This document shows, in pieces, positions 16,548-23,944 of a stretch of DNA of 26,108 nt. The DNA comes from Candidatus Sordicultor fermentans. GTDB taxonomy: Bacteria > Atribacterota > Atribacteria > Atribacterales > Caldatribacteriaceae. The translations under genes were made by a program, and so were the position numbers. A model generated the notes under the pieces. The model made no database searches and was not told where the DNA came from. It worked only from the letters and a program-made list of their open reading frames with translations. Each line of letters begins with the position of its first letter. Within the stretch, counting starts at the first letter, position 1. Location: NCBI GenBank assembly GCA_002385475.1, contig DGDO01000043.1, forward strand, positions 1 to 26,108, in the 5' to 3' direction.

Positions 16548-17129
16548 CTACCTCCTGTTCATTTTCCACAACTTCCGACAACTGGTAGAAACCGCAACTG
16601 CCCCCTGGGATATTATTTCTTCCACCTCTTTCTCCTTCCGGATAAATCCTCCACAAATAAGAGGAGGTAAACCTTCTACAGGAATAAAATCCCTCACCTG
16701 AGAGAAAATAATCCCGGGCAATATTTCCAGGGCATCGGGAGAAATCTCCTGCGCTATCCGGAGACCAGTACGCAGAGATTCACTATCGATGAGAAATAAT
16801 CGAAAAATAGTAAGAAACCCCGCTTTCTTAGCTAAATTTAAGGTACGAGCTCGGGTAGAGATAATGCCTCGGATCTGAGGAAAAGTTTCTCGTATAAAGA
16901 GCAACCCGCTCTCATCAGAAGTTATCCCCCCAAAAAGATCTAAATGCAGAAAGAGATGTAAATCAGAAGGTAAAATTTTCAACGCCTCTCGCAAAGTAAA
17001 TATATTCCCCTCCAGAAAGAAAAAGACTGGACACAAAGAAAGCTCCTCACCATTGATATCTTTCCAGAGAGAAGTCCGCAGAGCTCCAATTACCGGGAAC
17101 TTATGCCAGATATCTAATAAATCTTCCAT
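16548..17129 (-). CDS. glpP: Glycerol-3-phosphate-responsive antiterminator GlpP
   Basis: A 193-residue protein, close to the 192 of Bacillus subtilis GlpP. It has the expected (beta/alpha)-type sequence: FPVIGALR near the N-terminus, HLHLDLFGGI-like FLHLDLFGGITSDESG in the middle, GIISTRARTLNLAKKAG, then DALEILPGI and a terminal PLICGGFI...AVAVSTSCRKLW. GlpP binds glp leader mRNA when glycerol-3-phosphate is present and prevents termination. The start ATG follows TAGGAGG. It is the first gene of the glp operon and lies directly behind an intrinsic terminator in its own leader, which implies autoregulation. Confidence 0.92.
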   Translation of the reverse strand: MEDLLDIWHKFPVIGALRTSLWKDINGEELSLCPVFFFLEGNIFTLREALKILPSDLHLFLHLDLFGGITSDESGLLFIRETFPQIRGIISTRARTLNLAKKAGFLTIFRLFLIDSESLRTGLRIAQEISPDALEILPGIIFSQVRDFIPVEGLPPLICGGFIRKEKEVEEIISQGAVAVSTSCRKLWKMNRR

Positions 17130-17146
17130 ATGTACCTCCTACCAAC

Positions 17147-17190
17147 AAAAAAGCCTTCCGAGTAAAGCAATATTACTCGGAAGGCTTTTT
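17147..17190 (-). terminator. Leader intrinsic terminator, likely GlpP target
   Basis: Arms 17148-17165 and 17173-17190 are perfectly complementary over 18 bases around a 7-base loop. The core is GCCTTCCGAGTAA / TTACTCGGAAGGC. On the minus strand the stem ends in TTTTTT (17147-17152) and lies between a promoter and the glpP ribosome-binding site. As no gene ends just upstream on this strand except the small ORF at 17226, it is best read as a leader attenuator of the glp operon. The alternative is a simple terminator of the upstream genes. Confidence 0.82.
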
Positions 17191-17213
17191 CTCCTTTTCT
17201 CCTCGCCATTCCT

Positions 17214-17242
17214 ATTTTAACACAATCAACTCCTATTTTGAA
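17214..17242 (-). promoter_or_regulatory. Probable glp operon promoter
   Basis: Minus strand: -35 TTCAAA (17237-17242, four of six consensus), 17-base spacer, -10 TAAAAT (17214-17219, five of six). Predicted start is near 17207, giving a leader of about 80 bases that contains the 18-bp terminator. It overlaps the end of the 54-residue ORF. No convincing cre site was seen. Confidence 0.55.
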
Positions 17243-17390
17243 GATTAGAAAGAAAAACAATCAGGAGCAGAAAAAGATAGATCCAGATAAAGTTTTTAGT
17301 CCAGAAAGAATGAGGGTAATTTTCTAAAAGAGCTAAATATAAAAAGGGAGAAATCAAAACCAGAGCCACCATAGTAGTGAGCAGCCTCAA
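17226..17390 (-). CDS. Small two-segment membrane peptide (54 aa)
   Basis: TTG at 17388-17390 is preceded by TGAGGAG, which overlaps the stop of the PHP gene, with a spacing of eight bases; the stop is TGA 17226-17228. The peptide is very hydrophobic: one segment MVALVLISPFLYLALL (about 7-22), a short polar link ENYPHSFWTKN, and a second segment FIWIYLFLLLIVFL (about 34-47), ending NLQNRS. This fits a small hairpin-type integral membrane protein, coupled to the PHP gene. No homologue is recognised. The good Shine-Dalgarno and membrane-like composition support a real gene, but it could be fortuitous. Confidence 0.45.
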   Translation of the reverse strand: MRLLTTMVALVLISPFLYLALLENYPHSFWTKNFIWIYLFLLLIVFLSNLQNRS

Positions 17391-17402
17391 CTTTTTTACT
17401 CC

Positions 17403-18212
17403 TCAAGAGATAGGATGTAAAACTGCAATCCCTTTTTCCCAGCCTGCTATATGATCAAATCCTAAGCGACACAAAAGTGCAAGAGCTTCTCTAAAATCTT
17501 CCCCCACTTCTTCCGGTCGGTGAGCATCAGAACCAAGACACACATTCAGACTCAGCTTTTGCGCTTGTGCAAGAATAGGGGCTGCAGGATAAAATTCCCT
17601 TACTGGTTTGCGTCGACCAGCAGTGTTAAGCTCTATCACCAAATTTTGCTCCCGACAAACTTGCAGAGCCTCTATCTCTCCCTTAACTTCACCAGCAGGT
17701 CGAAAACCAAACTTTTTAGGCAAATCAAAATGAGCAACAGCGCTAAAAAAACCGGTTTTCATACCGGCAATAAGGGTTTGGTAATAAGTTTCATAAATTT
17801 CGTTTATATCTCTCTCCCTGTAACCAGAAAGGTATTGAGGATTATCAAAAGGCCACGTTCCAAGATAATGAACAGAAAGCAAAAGATAATCCCAGGAATA
17901 AAAATCAACTATGGATTGTAATTCTTCTTCTTTTCCTGGAACAAAATCTACTTCTAACCCCAAGCGGATGGTAATAGAAGACCGATACTTTTCCTGTAGA
18001 GATTCCACCTCCCGGACATAGAGAGTTAATTCCTCTTCCGGAATAGCTGATTCTCTTCCCCTTTCTTCTAAAGGAAGAAAGTACTGAGGACAATGGCCAG
18101 AAAAACCAATCTCACTGAGCCCTTTTCTCAAAGCCTCTTCAATATACTCATCATAGCTACCCTGTGCATCTCCACAGCGAGGAGTGTGAATATGATAATC
18201 ACCAAAAAACAT
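17403..18212 (-). CDS. PHP-family phosphoesterase, histidinol-phosphatase (HisJ/HisK)-like
   Basis: A 269-residue single-domain PHP protein. Metal-ligand motifs are DYHIHT (H7, H9), a GHCP histidine near residue 40, EVDF near 106, LSVHYLG, VAHFDL and the C-terminal GSDAHRPEEVG. Length and motif order match monofunctional histidinol phosphatases, which convert L-histidinol phosphate to histidinol. No other his genes are nearby, so a different sugar-phosphate or nucleotide substrate is possible. The start follows AGGAG, directly behind the HU terminator. The terminal TGA overlaps the Shine-Dalgarno of the small membrane ORF. Confidence 0.85.
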   Translation of the reverse strand: MFFGDYHIHTPRCGDAQGSYDEYIEEALRKGLSEIGFSGHCPQYFLPLEERGRESAIPEEELTLYVREVESLQEKYRSSITIRLGLEVDFVPGKEEELQSIVDFYSWDYLLLSVHYLGTWPFDNPQYLSGYRERDINEIYETYYQTLIAGMKTGFFSAVAHFDLPKKFGFRPAGEVKGEIEALQVCREQNLVIELNTAGRRKPVREFYPAAPILAQAQKLSLNVCLGSDAHRPEEVGEDFREALALLCRLGFDHIAGWEKGIAVLHPIS

Positions 18213-18227
18213 TTTTCTCCTAAAAAC

Positions 18228-18256
18228 AAAAAAGGAGGGACTGTTTGTCCCTCCTT
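18228..18256 (-). terminator. Intrinsic terminator after the HU gene
   Basis: Minus strand: AAGGAGGGAC, loop AAACA, GTCCCTCCTT, then a T run (18228-18233). The arms are 18232-18241 and 18247-18256. It ends the spoVS-HU transcript 17 bases past the HU stop, but also lies just upstream of the PHP start, so readthrough would feed that gene. Confidence 0.85.
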
Positions 18257-18272
18257 AAGTTTAATACTATTT

Positions 18273-18563
18273 TTATTCCTTAACCAGCTCTTTAAGGCCT
18301 TTTCCCGGACGGAAAAAGGGAACCGTAGCTTCAGGAATATGGATTTCCTTACCGGTCTGCGGATTCCTTCCCCTCCTTGCCGCTCTCTTTTTCACTCCAA
18401 AGGTCCCAAACCCCACTAACTGCACTTTACCGCCCCTTTTAATTTCTTCCTGAATCACTCCTAAAAATACATCCACAATCTTTGCTGTATCCTTCTTGGT
18501 AACATCTACTCCTTCTTTTTTCAACTCTTCAGCAAGGGCATTGACAAATTCCTGCTTATTCAT
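18273..18563 (-). CDS. HU-family nucleoid DNA-binding protein
   Basis: A 96-residue HU/IHF fold protein. It starts MNKQEFVNALAEEL, has VQLVGFGTFGVKKRAARRGRNP (given here as VQLVGFGTFG followed by the basic arm) with the NPQTG beta-arm tip, and ends VPFFRPGKGLKE. The Pro in the arm that intercalates DNA is present. HU compacts and bends DNA without strong sequence preference. It has a strong AAGGAGG 8-9 bases before ATG. It lies 41 bases behind spoVS and probably shares its promoter; a terminator follows. Confidence 0.96.
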   Translation of the reverse strand: MNKQEFVNALAEELKKEGVDVTKKDTAKIVDVFLGVIQEEIKRGGKVQLVGFGTFGVKKRAARRGRNPQTGKEIHIPEATVPFFRPGKGLKELVKE

Positions 18564-18604
18564 ACTTTCCTTACCTCCTTATTATTTTAATTTATTATTT
18601 CCCC

Positions 18605-18865
18605 TTAAGCGGGGAGTACTATAAACCTGATAGCAGTTTTTTCCGTATCATCGATTTTCACATCCACAAAAGCAGGAATACAAACCAGATCGATACCACT
18701 GGGAGCTAAATAGCCCCGGGCAATAGCAATGGCCTTTACTGCCTGATTCACTGCTCCTGCCCCCACTGCCTGCATCTCAGCTCTACCCTGCTCCCTGATT
18801 ACTCCGGTTAACGCTCCAGCTAAAGACACCGGCCTAGTTTTAGAAGATATTTTCAAGAGCTCCAT
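18605..18865 (-). CDS. spoVS: Stage V sporulation protein S (SpoVS)
   Basis: An 86-residue Alba-like protein, the standard SpoVS length. It begins MELLKISSKTRPVSLAGALTG, continues VGAGAVNQAVKAIAIARGYLAP and ends IRFIVLPA, all highly conserved in the family. SpoVS affects septation and spore coat assembly in Bacillus but also occurs in non-sporulating lineages, so it does not prove sporulation. The start follows AAGGAGG. The gene is followed by HU on the same strand, an association of two nucleic-acid-binding proteins. Confidence 0.95.
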   Translation of the reverse strand: MELLKISSKTRPVSLAGALTGVIREQGRAEMQAVGAGAVNQAVKAIAIARGYLAPSGIDLVCIPAFVDVKIDDTEKTAIRFIVLPA

Positions 18866-18927
18866 ATTTAAGCCTCCTTAGCGTTTAAGAAATGCCGTTT
18901 TTAAAAAGAAAATCTCTTTCTATTTCT

Positions 18928-18948
18928 GGAGGATACCTTTATCCCTCC
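18928..18948 (-). promoter_or_regulatory. Imperfect inverted repeat in spoVS leader
   Basis: GGAGGATA (18928-18935) faces TATCCCTCC (18940-18948), an eight-pair stem with one bulged base, four-base loop. It begins at or just after the predicted start of transcription of spoVS. It could be an operator or an RNA hairpin that stabilises the 5' end; no known motif is recognised. Confidence 0.35.
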
Positions 18949-18976
18949 TTATACTCCATTTTAACGCATTTTGCAA
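18948..18976 (-). promoter_or_regulatory. Probable spoVS-HU promoter
   Basis: Minus strand: -35 TTGCAA (18971-18976), 17-base spacer, -10 TATAAG (18948-18953), predicted start near 18941, leader about 75 bases. The elements look like a vegetative sigma-A type promoter. Confidence 0.6.
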
Positions 18977-18997
18977 GAGCTGAACAGCCTACAGACC

Positions 18998-19016
18998 AAA
19001 AATTTCGCAAATTTTT
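18998..19016. other. AT-rich perfect hairpin between DUF89-Nudix and spoVS
   Basis: AAAAATTT and AAATTTTT flank a three-base loop (CGC on +). On the minus strand it comes after the operon that ends at 19080 and could act as a weak terminator. A second short inverted repeat, AATAGC...GCTATT, lies at about 19024-19042. Neither has a GC-rich stem. Nothing else is seen in 18977-19079. Confidence 0.3.
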
Positions 19017-19079
19017 TATAATAATAGCCTTAATAGCTATTTTTCAGAAAGAGAATGCAGAAAGAAAGGACAGAATCAC

Positions 19080-20360
19080 TTACCTCCTCTCCAAAAGCTC
19101 CAGAGCTTTACCAATTAGAGATTTTTCATTATCATAGCTCAAGACTTGTAGAGCCTCTTCCAGAGAGAACCATTTCACTTCTTCAATTTCTCCTTCTTGC
19201 TCTTTTTCCCCTTTTCCTACCACTTCCATTAGGAAGAAAGAGGCTATTTCTCGAAAAACCTGATGATCTCTAACATAGCTGAAGCTAATATCCCCCACTC
19301 GAGGTCCTAATTTGACTTTATAGCCGGTTTCTTCCTCCACTTCTCGACAGGCGGTTTCTTCTTCTCTTTCTTCTTTTTCCTTATGACCTTTGGGGAGAGT
19401 CCACAACCCCAAATCACTTTTTTTCACTAAAAGTATTTGCCACTCGCCATTATTCTTTCTTACCACCAACCCCCCACTAGAATACACCTTAACTTCAGAA
19501 GAAGAAATTTTTTCTTTTCTTTTTTGTAAAACTAAATCTCCTTGCTTTACCTGTAACTCCCGAGCCACAGGAACGCACTTGGCCTTGAGCAAGAAATAAA
19601 TATTTCCTTCTTCTTCACTCAAAGTCTCAAAATTACCCTGTCCTTTAGCAATAATCATATCTGCTTCTTTCCACAATTTCTGAAGAGAAGAGGGTGCTCT
19701 TTCTAAAGCTACTCCCACCTCTGCCTGACCGGTGGTTAGAATTTCTACCATCTCATCGATACCTGCCTCTTGAGCATCCTCTAAAAGAGCATCATTAGAT
19801 ATGGGGCCACCTTTCACCACGAAAAATACCTTTCTTCCCGGAGATATCTCTTCCAGAAGAATCCGATCAAAAACTATTTCTCCAGCGTTATCTCCCACAT
19901 AAATCAGAGTATGAGCATTTTTCAAATCTTCTACCCAGGAGGCAAATTCATATCTTCCCCACTGAGCATGATTAACCTCTTCCAAAACTTCTTCTACTCT
20001 TACTTCCCGGTAAACCCCCAGATCAATTATGTTTCCAGCTATAGCTACCTTCACTGCTCGTTCTAAACTATTATCTCCTCTTTTAACCCATTCTTTAAGC
20101 TGAGGATAAAACTGGAGTGCTGCTTTGTTATGTTCTCTCTTCAACTGATAAAATATATCTTCTATTCCCACAATTTTTTTAGTCACATCGTGAGCCAAAG
20201 TAGTCATATAAGCAGGAGTCCAATTTCGATCAGCCCGAGAATAAACCGCACAAACTTCCTGAGAAACTTTCCAGACGGTGTCTTTATCTCTTCCTGCTAT
20301 CTCGGTAGCTTCTTGAGCCTGTCTTATGCTACAGCAAAAACACTCTGGTTGAGCTTTCAT
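19080..20360 (-). CDS. DUF89 damage-control phosphatase fused to a Nudix hydrolase
   Basis: A 426-residue two-domain protein. Residues 1-285 are DUF89 (ARMT1-like fold): an N-terminal PECFCC with C7, C9 and C10 and SIRQA, AGNIIDLG (108-115), the metal-binding GDNAGE (156-161), KGGPISND (183-190) and KGQGNFETL (239-247). Residues 290-426 are Nudix: GGLVV.R entry, WTLPKGH, then a complete Nudix box G325-x5-E331-x7-R339-E-V-x-E-E-x-G346-Y. DUF89 proteins dephosphorylate damaged or surplus phosphometabolites; Nudix enzymes cleave nucleoside-diphosphate-linked compounds. Substrates here are unknown. The start overlaps the KtrA-like gene by four bases and the gene ends the operon. Confidence 0.88.
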   Translation of the reverse strand: MKAQPECFCCSIRQAQEATEIAGRDKDTVWKVSQEVCAVYSRADRNWTPAYMTTLAHDVTKKIVGIEDIFYQLKREHNKAALQFYPQLKEWVKRGDNSLERAVKVAIAGNIIDLGVYREVRVEEVLEEVNHAQWGRYEFASWVEDLKNAHTLIYVGDNAGEIVFDRILLEEISPGRKVFFVVKGGPISNDALLEDAQEAGIDEMVEILTTGQAEVGVALERAPSSLQKLWKEADMIIAKGQGNFETLSEEEGNIYFLLKAKCVPVARELQVKQGDLVLQKRKEKISSSEVKVYSSGGLVVRKNNGEWQILLVKKSDLGLWTLPKGHKEKEEREEETACREVEEETGYKVKLGPRVGDISFSYVRDHQVFREIASFFLMEVVGKGEKEQEGEIEEVKWFSLEEALQVLSYDNEKSLIGKALELLERR

Positions 20361-21043
20361 TCTTCCACCTTTACCTTTCCATTTCTAATTTCCGCCATCT
20401 CTTTAAAAAACTTCTTAAGTTGCTGCTCGCTACCCAAGATGTAAATTATATCTCCTTTTGATAAGCTTTCCGTAGCGTTTGGTGATACGATATAGTTTTC
20501 CCCACGCTTTATGGCTATCACAGTAATACCATAGCGAGTTCTCAATTGAGCCTTAGCTAATGTAAACCCATAAAGAGAAGGAGGCACTTGAGACTCAATA
20601 ATATTATGTCCTGGAAATAGCTCTTCGCTTCTAATAGCATAGGGGAAAGCCAGGGTTTTCGCCACCCGTATAGCGGTATCCTGCTCAGGAAATATAACCC
20701 GGTCAGCACCAATTTTATGAAGAATTTTCCCATGCATTTCATTAATAGCTCGGGATATGACCAAGGGTATTCCCAGTTCTTTAACTGCCAAAGTAGTGAG
20801 TACACTAGATTGAATGTCATTACCAATACTCACTATGGCTACGTCAAAATTTCTCACTCCCAGGGCTTCCAAAACTTTTTCGTCAGTAGTATCAGCCTGA
20901 ACTACTTCGGTGATTTTACCCGCTAATTCTTTAACCGGCTCTTCTTCGATATCTACCCCCAAGACAATGAAACCCTGTTCATGAAGGGCAATAGCAATAC
21001 TACTTCCAAAGATGCCCAGGCCAAACACAGCAAACTGTCGCAT
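20357..21043 (-). CDS. KtrA/TrkA-like potassium channel regulatory subunit
   Basis: A 228-residue cytosolic gating-ring protein. The RCK_N Rossmann motif is GLGIFGSS (8-15) with the acidic D31 that holds the adenine ribose. An NDIQSS motif follows near 95-100, then the RCK_C domain at about 140-220. It binds ATP/ADP or NAD(H) and controls a KtrB/TrkH K+ translocator. No membrane partner gene is in the window, so the pore must be encoded elsewhere. It lies 14 bases after the thioesterase gene and overlaps the next gene by four bases. Confidence 0.92.
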   Translation of the reverse strand: MRQFAVFGLGIFGSSIAIALHEQGFIVLGVDIEEEPVKELAGKITEVVQADTTDEKVLEALGVRNFDVAIVSIGNDIQSSVLTTLAVKELGIPLVISRAINEMHGKILHKIGADRVIFPEQDTAIRVAKTLAFPYAIRSEELFPGHNIIESQVPPSLYGFTLAKAQLRTRYGITVIAIKRGENYIVSPNATESLSKGDIIYILGSEQQLKKFFKEMAEIRNGKVKVEE

Positions 21044-21057
21044 AAGATCTACCCCGG

Positions 21058-21480
21058 CTATTCTGTCGTCAAACCTTTAATAAAATCCAGCTTAGACTCT
21101 AACTTTTTTAAGAAAGAATCTCGATTCACTACAAACCTTTCTAATCTTCCTTCTCCCACTTTTTCCACCTCGTCGAAAGCCTCTGCCTCAAAGATTAAGC
21201 GATTCCGGTGGATCTCCACAAGAGTTGCTCGTGCAGTAACCTGCATGCCTTTGGGAGTAGCAGCAACATGAGAAATACTTAAACGTGTTCCCACGCTAAC
21301 ATAACCCTCAGGAAGGTGATTTTTTACTGCTTCATGAGCAGCATTATCCATCAAGGAGAGCAACATAGGAGTAGCAAAAGCAGGAACCATATCGGGAGCA
21401 AAATGGTCAGCGGCATTCTCATCACCCACCACAACCTGAGTTACCCCCGTAAGACCAACTCTCAAAGTATTAAATTTCAT
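21058..21480 (-). CDS. FlK-type hotdog acyl-CoA thioesterase
   Basis: A 140-residue single hotdog domain starting at ATG 21480, behind AGGAGGAG at eight bases. A longer frame starting at 21564 would run far into ftsH and is rejected. It aligns with the fluoroacetyl-CoA thioesterase FlK around its Thr-Glu-His triad. Here the positions are T37 (AFAT), D45 (LMDNAA, Asp in place of Glu50) and H71 (SHVAATP), with the same 8- and 26-residue spacing and the conserved G64. It probably hydrolyses an acyl-CoA thioester; the natural substrate is unknown and fluoroacetyl-CoA is not implied. It overlaps the ftsH end by 11 bases. Confidence 0.85.
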   Translation of the reverse strand: MKFNTLRVGLTGVTQVVVGDENAADHFAPDMVPAFATPMLLSLMDNAAHEAVKNHLPEGYVSVGTRLSISHVAATPKGMQVTARATLVEIHRNRLIFEAEAFDEVEKVGEGRLERFVVNRDSFLKKLESKLDFIKGLTTE

Positions 21481-23362
21481 CGGTTTTTTCTCCTCCTGCC
21501 AGGTCTGAATTAATCCGAGTTTGAAGGGGCAGAGCAGAATTCTCATTTTCCTCATAAAAATCAAGAATCTGCTCTATTTCTTCTCTTTCCAGAACTTCTT
21601 TCTCCACCAATCTCTGAGCTAAAAGATCCAGCTTTTCCCGATAACGATTGATAATTTCTTGGGCCTTTTCATAAGCCTGGTCAATTATTGCTCTCACTTC
21701 TTTGTCAATAGTGTAAGCAATCTCTTCGCTATAATTGCGGTCCTCAGCAATATCTCTGCCCAGAAAAACTTCCTTGTGCTTTCTCCCTAAAGTGAGAGGA
21801 CCTAAAATCTCGCTCATTCCATATTCGCAAACCATTTCTCGAGCAATCTCCGTTGCTCTTTTTAAGTCATCTTGAGCGCCAGTTGTAGCATCCTTAAAAA
21901 CTACCTCTTCTGCCACTCTACCACCCAACAAAACTGCTAAACGATCCAGCAGCTCCTGTTTACTGAGGAGATAACGATCTTCAGTGGGAAGCTGTAAAGT
22001 ATAACCTAAAGCCATGTTACCCCGGGGGATAATGGAAACTTTGTGCACTGGATCAGCATTAGGTAAAGCTCGAGCCACCAGAGCATGACCAGCTTCGTGG
22101 TAAGCTACAATTTGCTTTTCTTTTTCACTAATAACCATATGTTTTCTCTCTGGACCAGCTATAATCTTATCAATAGCTTCCTCAAAATCTTCCATTTTTA
22201 TAGTTTCTCTACCCTTTCGAGCAGCAAAAAGGGCAGCTTCATTGACTAAATTAGCTAAGTCTGCTCCCACAAAGCCAGGAGTCCGACGAGCCAGCACCTC
22301 CAGATCTACATCTTCATCTATAGGTTTCCCCTTTATATGAACCCGCAGGATAGCTTCTCTCCCCACCACATCAGGGGGAGGGACAGCAACACGACGATCG
22401 AATCTCCCCGGCCGTAAAAGAGCAGGATCTAAAATATCAGGGCGGTTAGTAGCAGCAATTATAATAACTCCCTCATTAGGGTCAAAACCATCCATCTCCA
22501 CAAGGAGTTGGTTTAAGGTCTGTTCTCGCTCATCGTGTCCACCACCTAAACCTGCTCCTCTATGTCTTCCCACCGCATCCAGCTCATCTACAAAAATTAT
22601 ACAAGGAGCATTTTTTTTGGCAGTGGCAAACAGGTCTCTTACTCGAGCTGCCCCTACTCCAACAAACATTTCTACAAAATCTGACCCACTGATGCTGAAA
22701 AAAGGGACTCCTGCCTCACCAGCGACGGCTTTAGCTAACAAAGTTTTACCAGTACCAGGAGGTCCATAAAGCAAAACTCCCCGAGGAATCCGAGCTCCAA
22801 TTTTCTGGAAACGACGAGGATTACGTAAAAAATCCACTACCTCCATCAGTTCTTCTTTCACTTCCTCGATCCCGGCTACATCATCAAAAGTAATTTTTAT
22901 TTTTTCTGGCTCAACCATTTTGGCCCTACTTTTAGCAAACGATGTAACCCGATTTCCTCCTCCTTGCATTCGCTGGAGCAAGATAACCCATATTACGATG
23001 AGAAAGACAGTAGGAAGAAGAGCACCTAATATTCTCACCCACCAAGAGGGCTCTGCTGGTGGCCGAGCCTCAATATCCACATTCTTACTGCGCAAAGTAG
23101 CAATTAAGTTTGGGTCATCAGGAACATAGGTGACAAATTTAGTACCATCCTTCATTTCTCCGCTCAAATCACGATTTATAATTACTACTTTTTCCACCAA
23201 ACCTCTCTGTACCGCATCCAAAAACTGAGTATAAGTAAAAACCTGAGGAGGAATCTCTCTCTCCATAAAAGAAGTAGCCATCGAAATCATAATAATCAAA
23301 AACAAGAGATAAAATCCCAAGTTTCTATATAATCTTCCACTAGGGTAATTGCCCATCGTCAC
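21470..23362 (-). CDS. ftsH: ATP-dependent zinc metalloprotease FtsH
   Basis: A 630-residue membrane AAA+ protease. Two transmembrane helices at about 15-32 and 109-130 flank an outward domain. Walker A GPPGTGKT is at 200-207, Walker B IIFVDELD at 255-262, the pore motif FVG near 233-235 and the second region of homology TNRPDILDPALLRPGRFDRR (306-325). The zinc site is HEAGH (422-426) with the third ligand Asp in GAQDDL (about 499). FtsH removes misassembled membrane proteins and tmRNA-tagged proteins. It is placed between hpt and a thioesterase, in the common tilS-hpt-ftsH order, 12 bases after hpt. Confidence 0.98.
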   Translation of the reverse strand: MTMGNYPSGRLYRNLGFYLLFLIIMISMATSFMEREIPPQVFTYTQFLDAVQRGLVEKVVIINRDLSGEMKDGTKFVTYVPDDPNLIATLRSKNVDIEARPPAEPSWWVRILGALLPTVFLIVIWVILLQRMQGGGNRVTSFAKSRAKMVEPEKIKITFDDVAGIEEVKEELMEVVDFLRNPRRFQKIGARIPRGVLLYGPPGTGKTLLAKAVAGEAGVPFFSISGSDFVEMFVGVGAARVRDLFATAKKNAPCIIFVDELDAVGRHRGAGLGGGHDEREQTLNQLLVEMDGFDPNEGVIIIAATNRPDILDPALLRPGRFDRRVAVPPPDVVGREAILRVHIKGKPIDEDVDLEVLARRTPGFVGADLANLVNEAALFAARKGRETIKMEDFEEAIDKIIAGPERKHMVISEKEKQIVAYHEAGHALVARALPNADPVHKVSIIPRGNMALGYTLQLPTEDRYLLSKQELLDRLAVLLGGRVAEEVVFKDATTGAQDDLKRATEIAREMVCEYGMSEILGPLTLGRKHKEVFLGRDIAEDRNYSEEIAYTIDKEVRAIIDQAYEKAQEIINRYREKLDLLAQRLVEKEVLEREEIEQILDFYEENENSALPLQTRINSDLAGGEKTDEI

Positions 23363-23374
23363 TCTCCCGCTAAA

Positions 23375-23944
23375 TCATGCTTCTGGCCGTTTTTGATAAT
23401 ATTCTGGTTTTAAAACAAATATAAAAGGATAATTACGGTATTTCTCTGCAAAATCAAGACCATAACCCACCACAAAATAATTAGGTATATCAAAACCACA
23501 GTAATCTATCACTAAGTCTTTTACTACACGCCTGTCCTTTTTATCCAATAAAGCGCACACTTTTAGACTGGCCGGGCTACGAGTGGATAGCACCTCTTTA
23601 AGATGCTTCAGGGTTAAACCAGTATCCACAATATCTTCCACTATTAAAGTATGACGATTAGTAATAGGTTTATCCAGATCTTTAAGTATCCTCACCACTC
23701 CAGTGGTTTCGCAATCATCCTCATAGCTTGAAATCGACATAAAGTCAACACTTAAGGGAAGCTTAATATTCCGTACTAAATCAGCCATAAAAATAAAAGC
23801 ACCGCGCAAAATCCCTACCACTCTTAATTCCTCACCCTGGTAGTCTTTACTGATTTTCTCTCCCAGCTCTTTCACTTTAGCCTGTATTTCCTTTTCCGAA
23901 ATCAAAATCTGTTCAATAAAAGGTTCCACTCTGCCACCTCTCAC
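23375..23944 (-). CDS. hpt: Hypoxanthine phosphoribosyltransferase
   Basis: A 189-residue PRTase type I enzyme. The PRPP loop is VEDIVDTGLT (102-111), the PPi loop is GILRGAF (44-50), and VDFMSISSYED marks the flexible loop. It salvages hypoxanthine or guanine to IMP/GMP. GTG 23944 overlaps the tilS stop (GTGA). An internal GTG at 23929 behind AGGTGG would give a start MEPFIEQIL that suits the family equally well, so the first five residues are uncertain. It is usually co-transcribed with tilS and ftsH, as here. Confidence 0.96.
   Translation of the reverse strand: MRGGRVEPFIEQILISEKEIQAKVKELGEKISKDYQGEELRVVGILRGAFIFMADLVRNIKLPLSVDFMSISSYEDDCETTGVVRILKDLDKPITNRHTLIVEDIVDTGLTLKHLKEVLSTRSPASLKVCALLDKKDRRVVKDLVIDYCGFDIPNYFVVGYGLDFAEKYRNYPFIFVLKPEYYQKRPEA

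Noticed and set aside
21481..21564. Longer N-terminus of the thioesterase
   Set aside because: It would overlap ftsH by 95 bases; the ATG at 21480 has a strong Shine-Dalgarno and matches the hotdog domain start.
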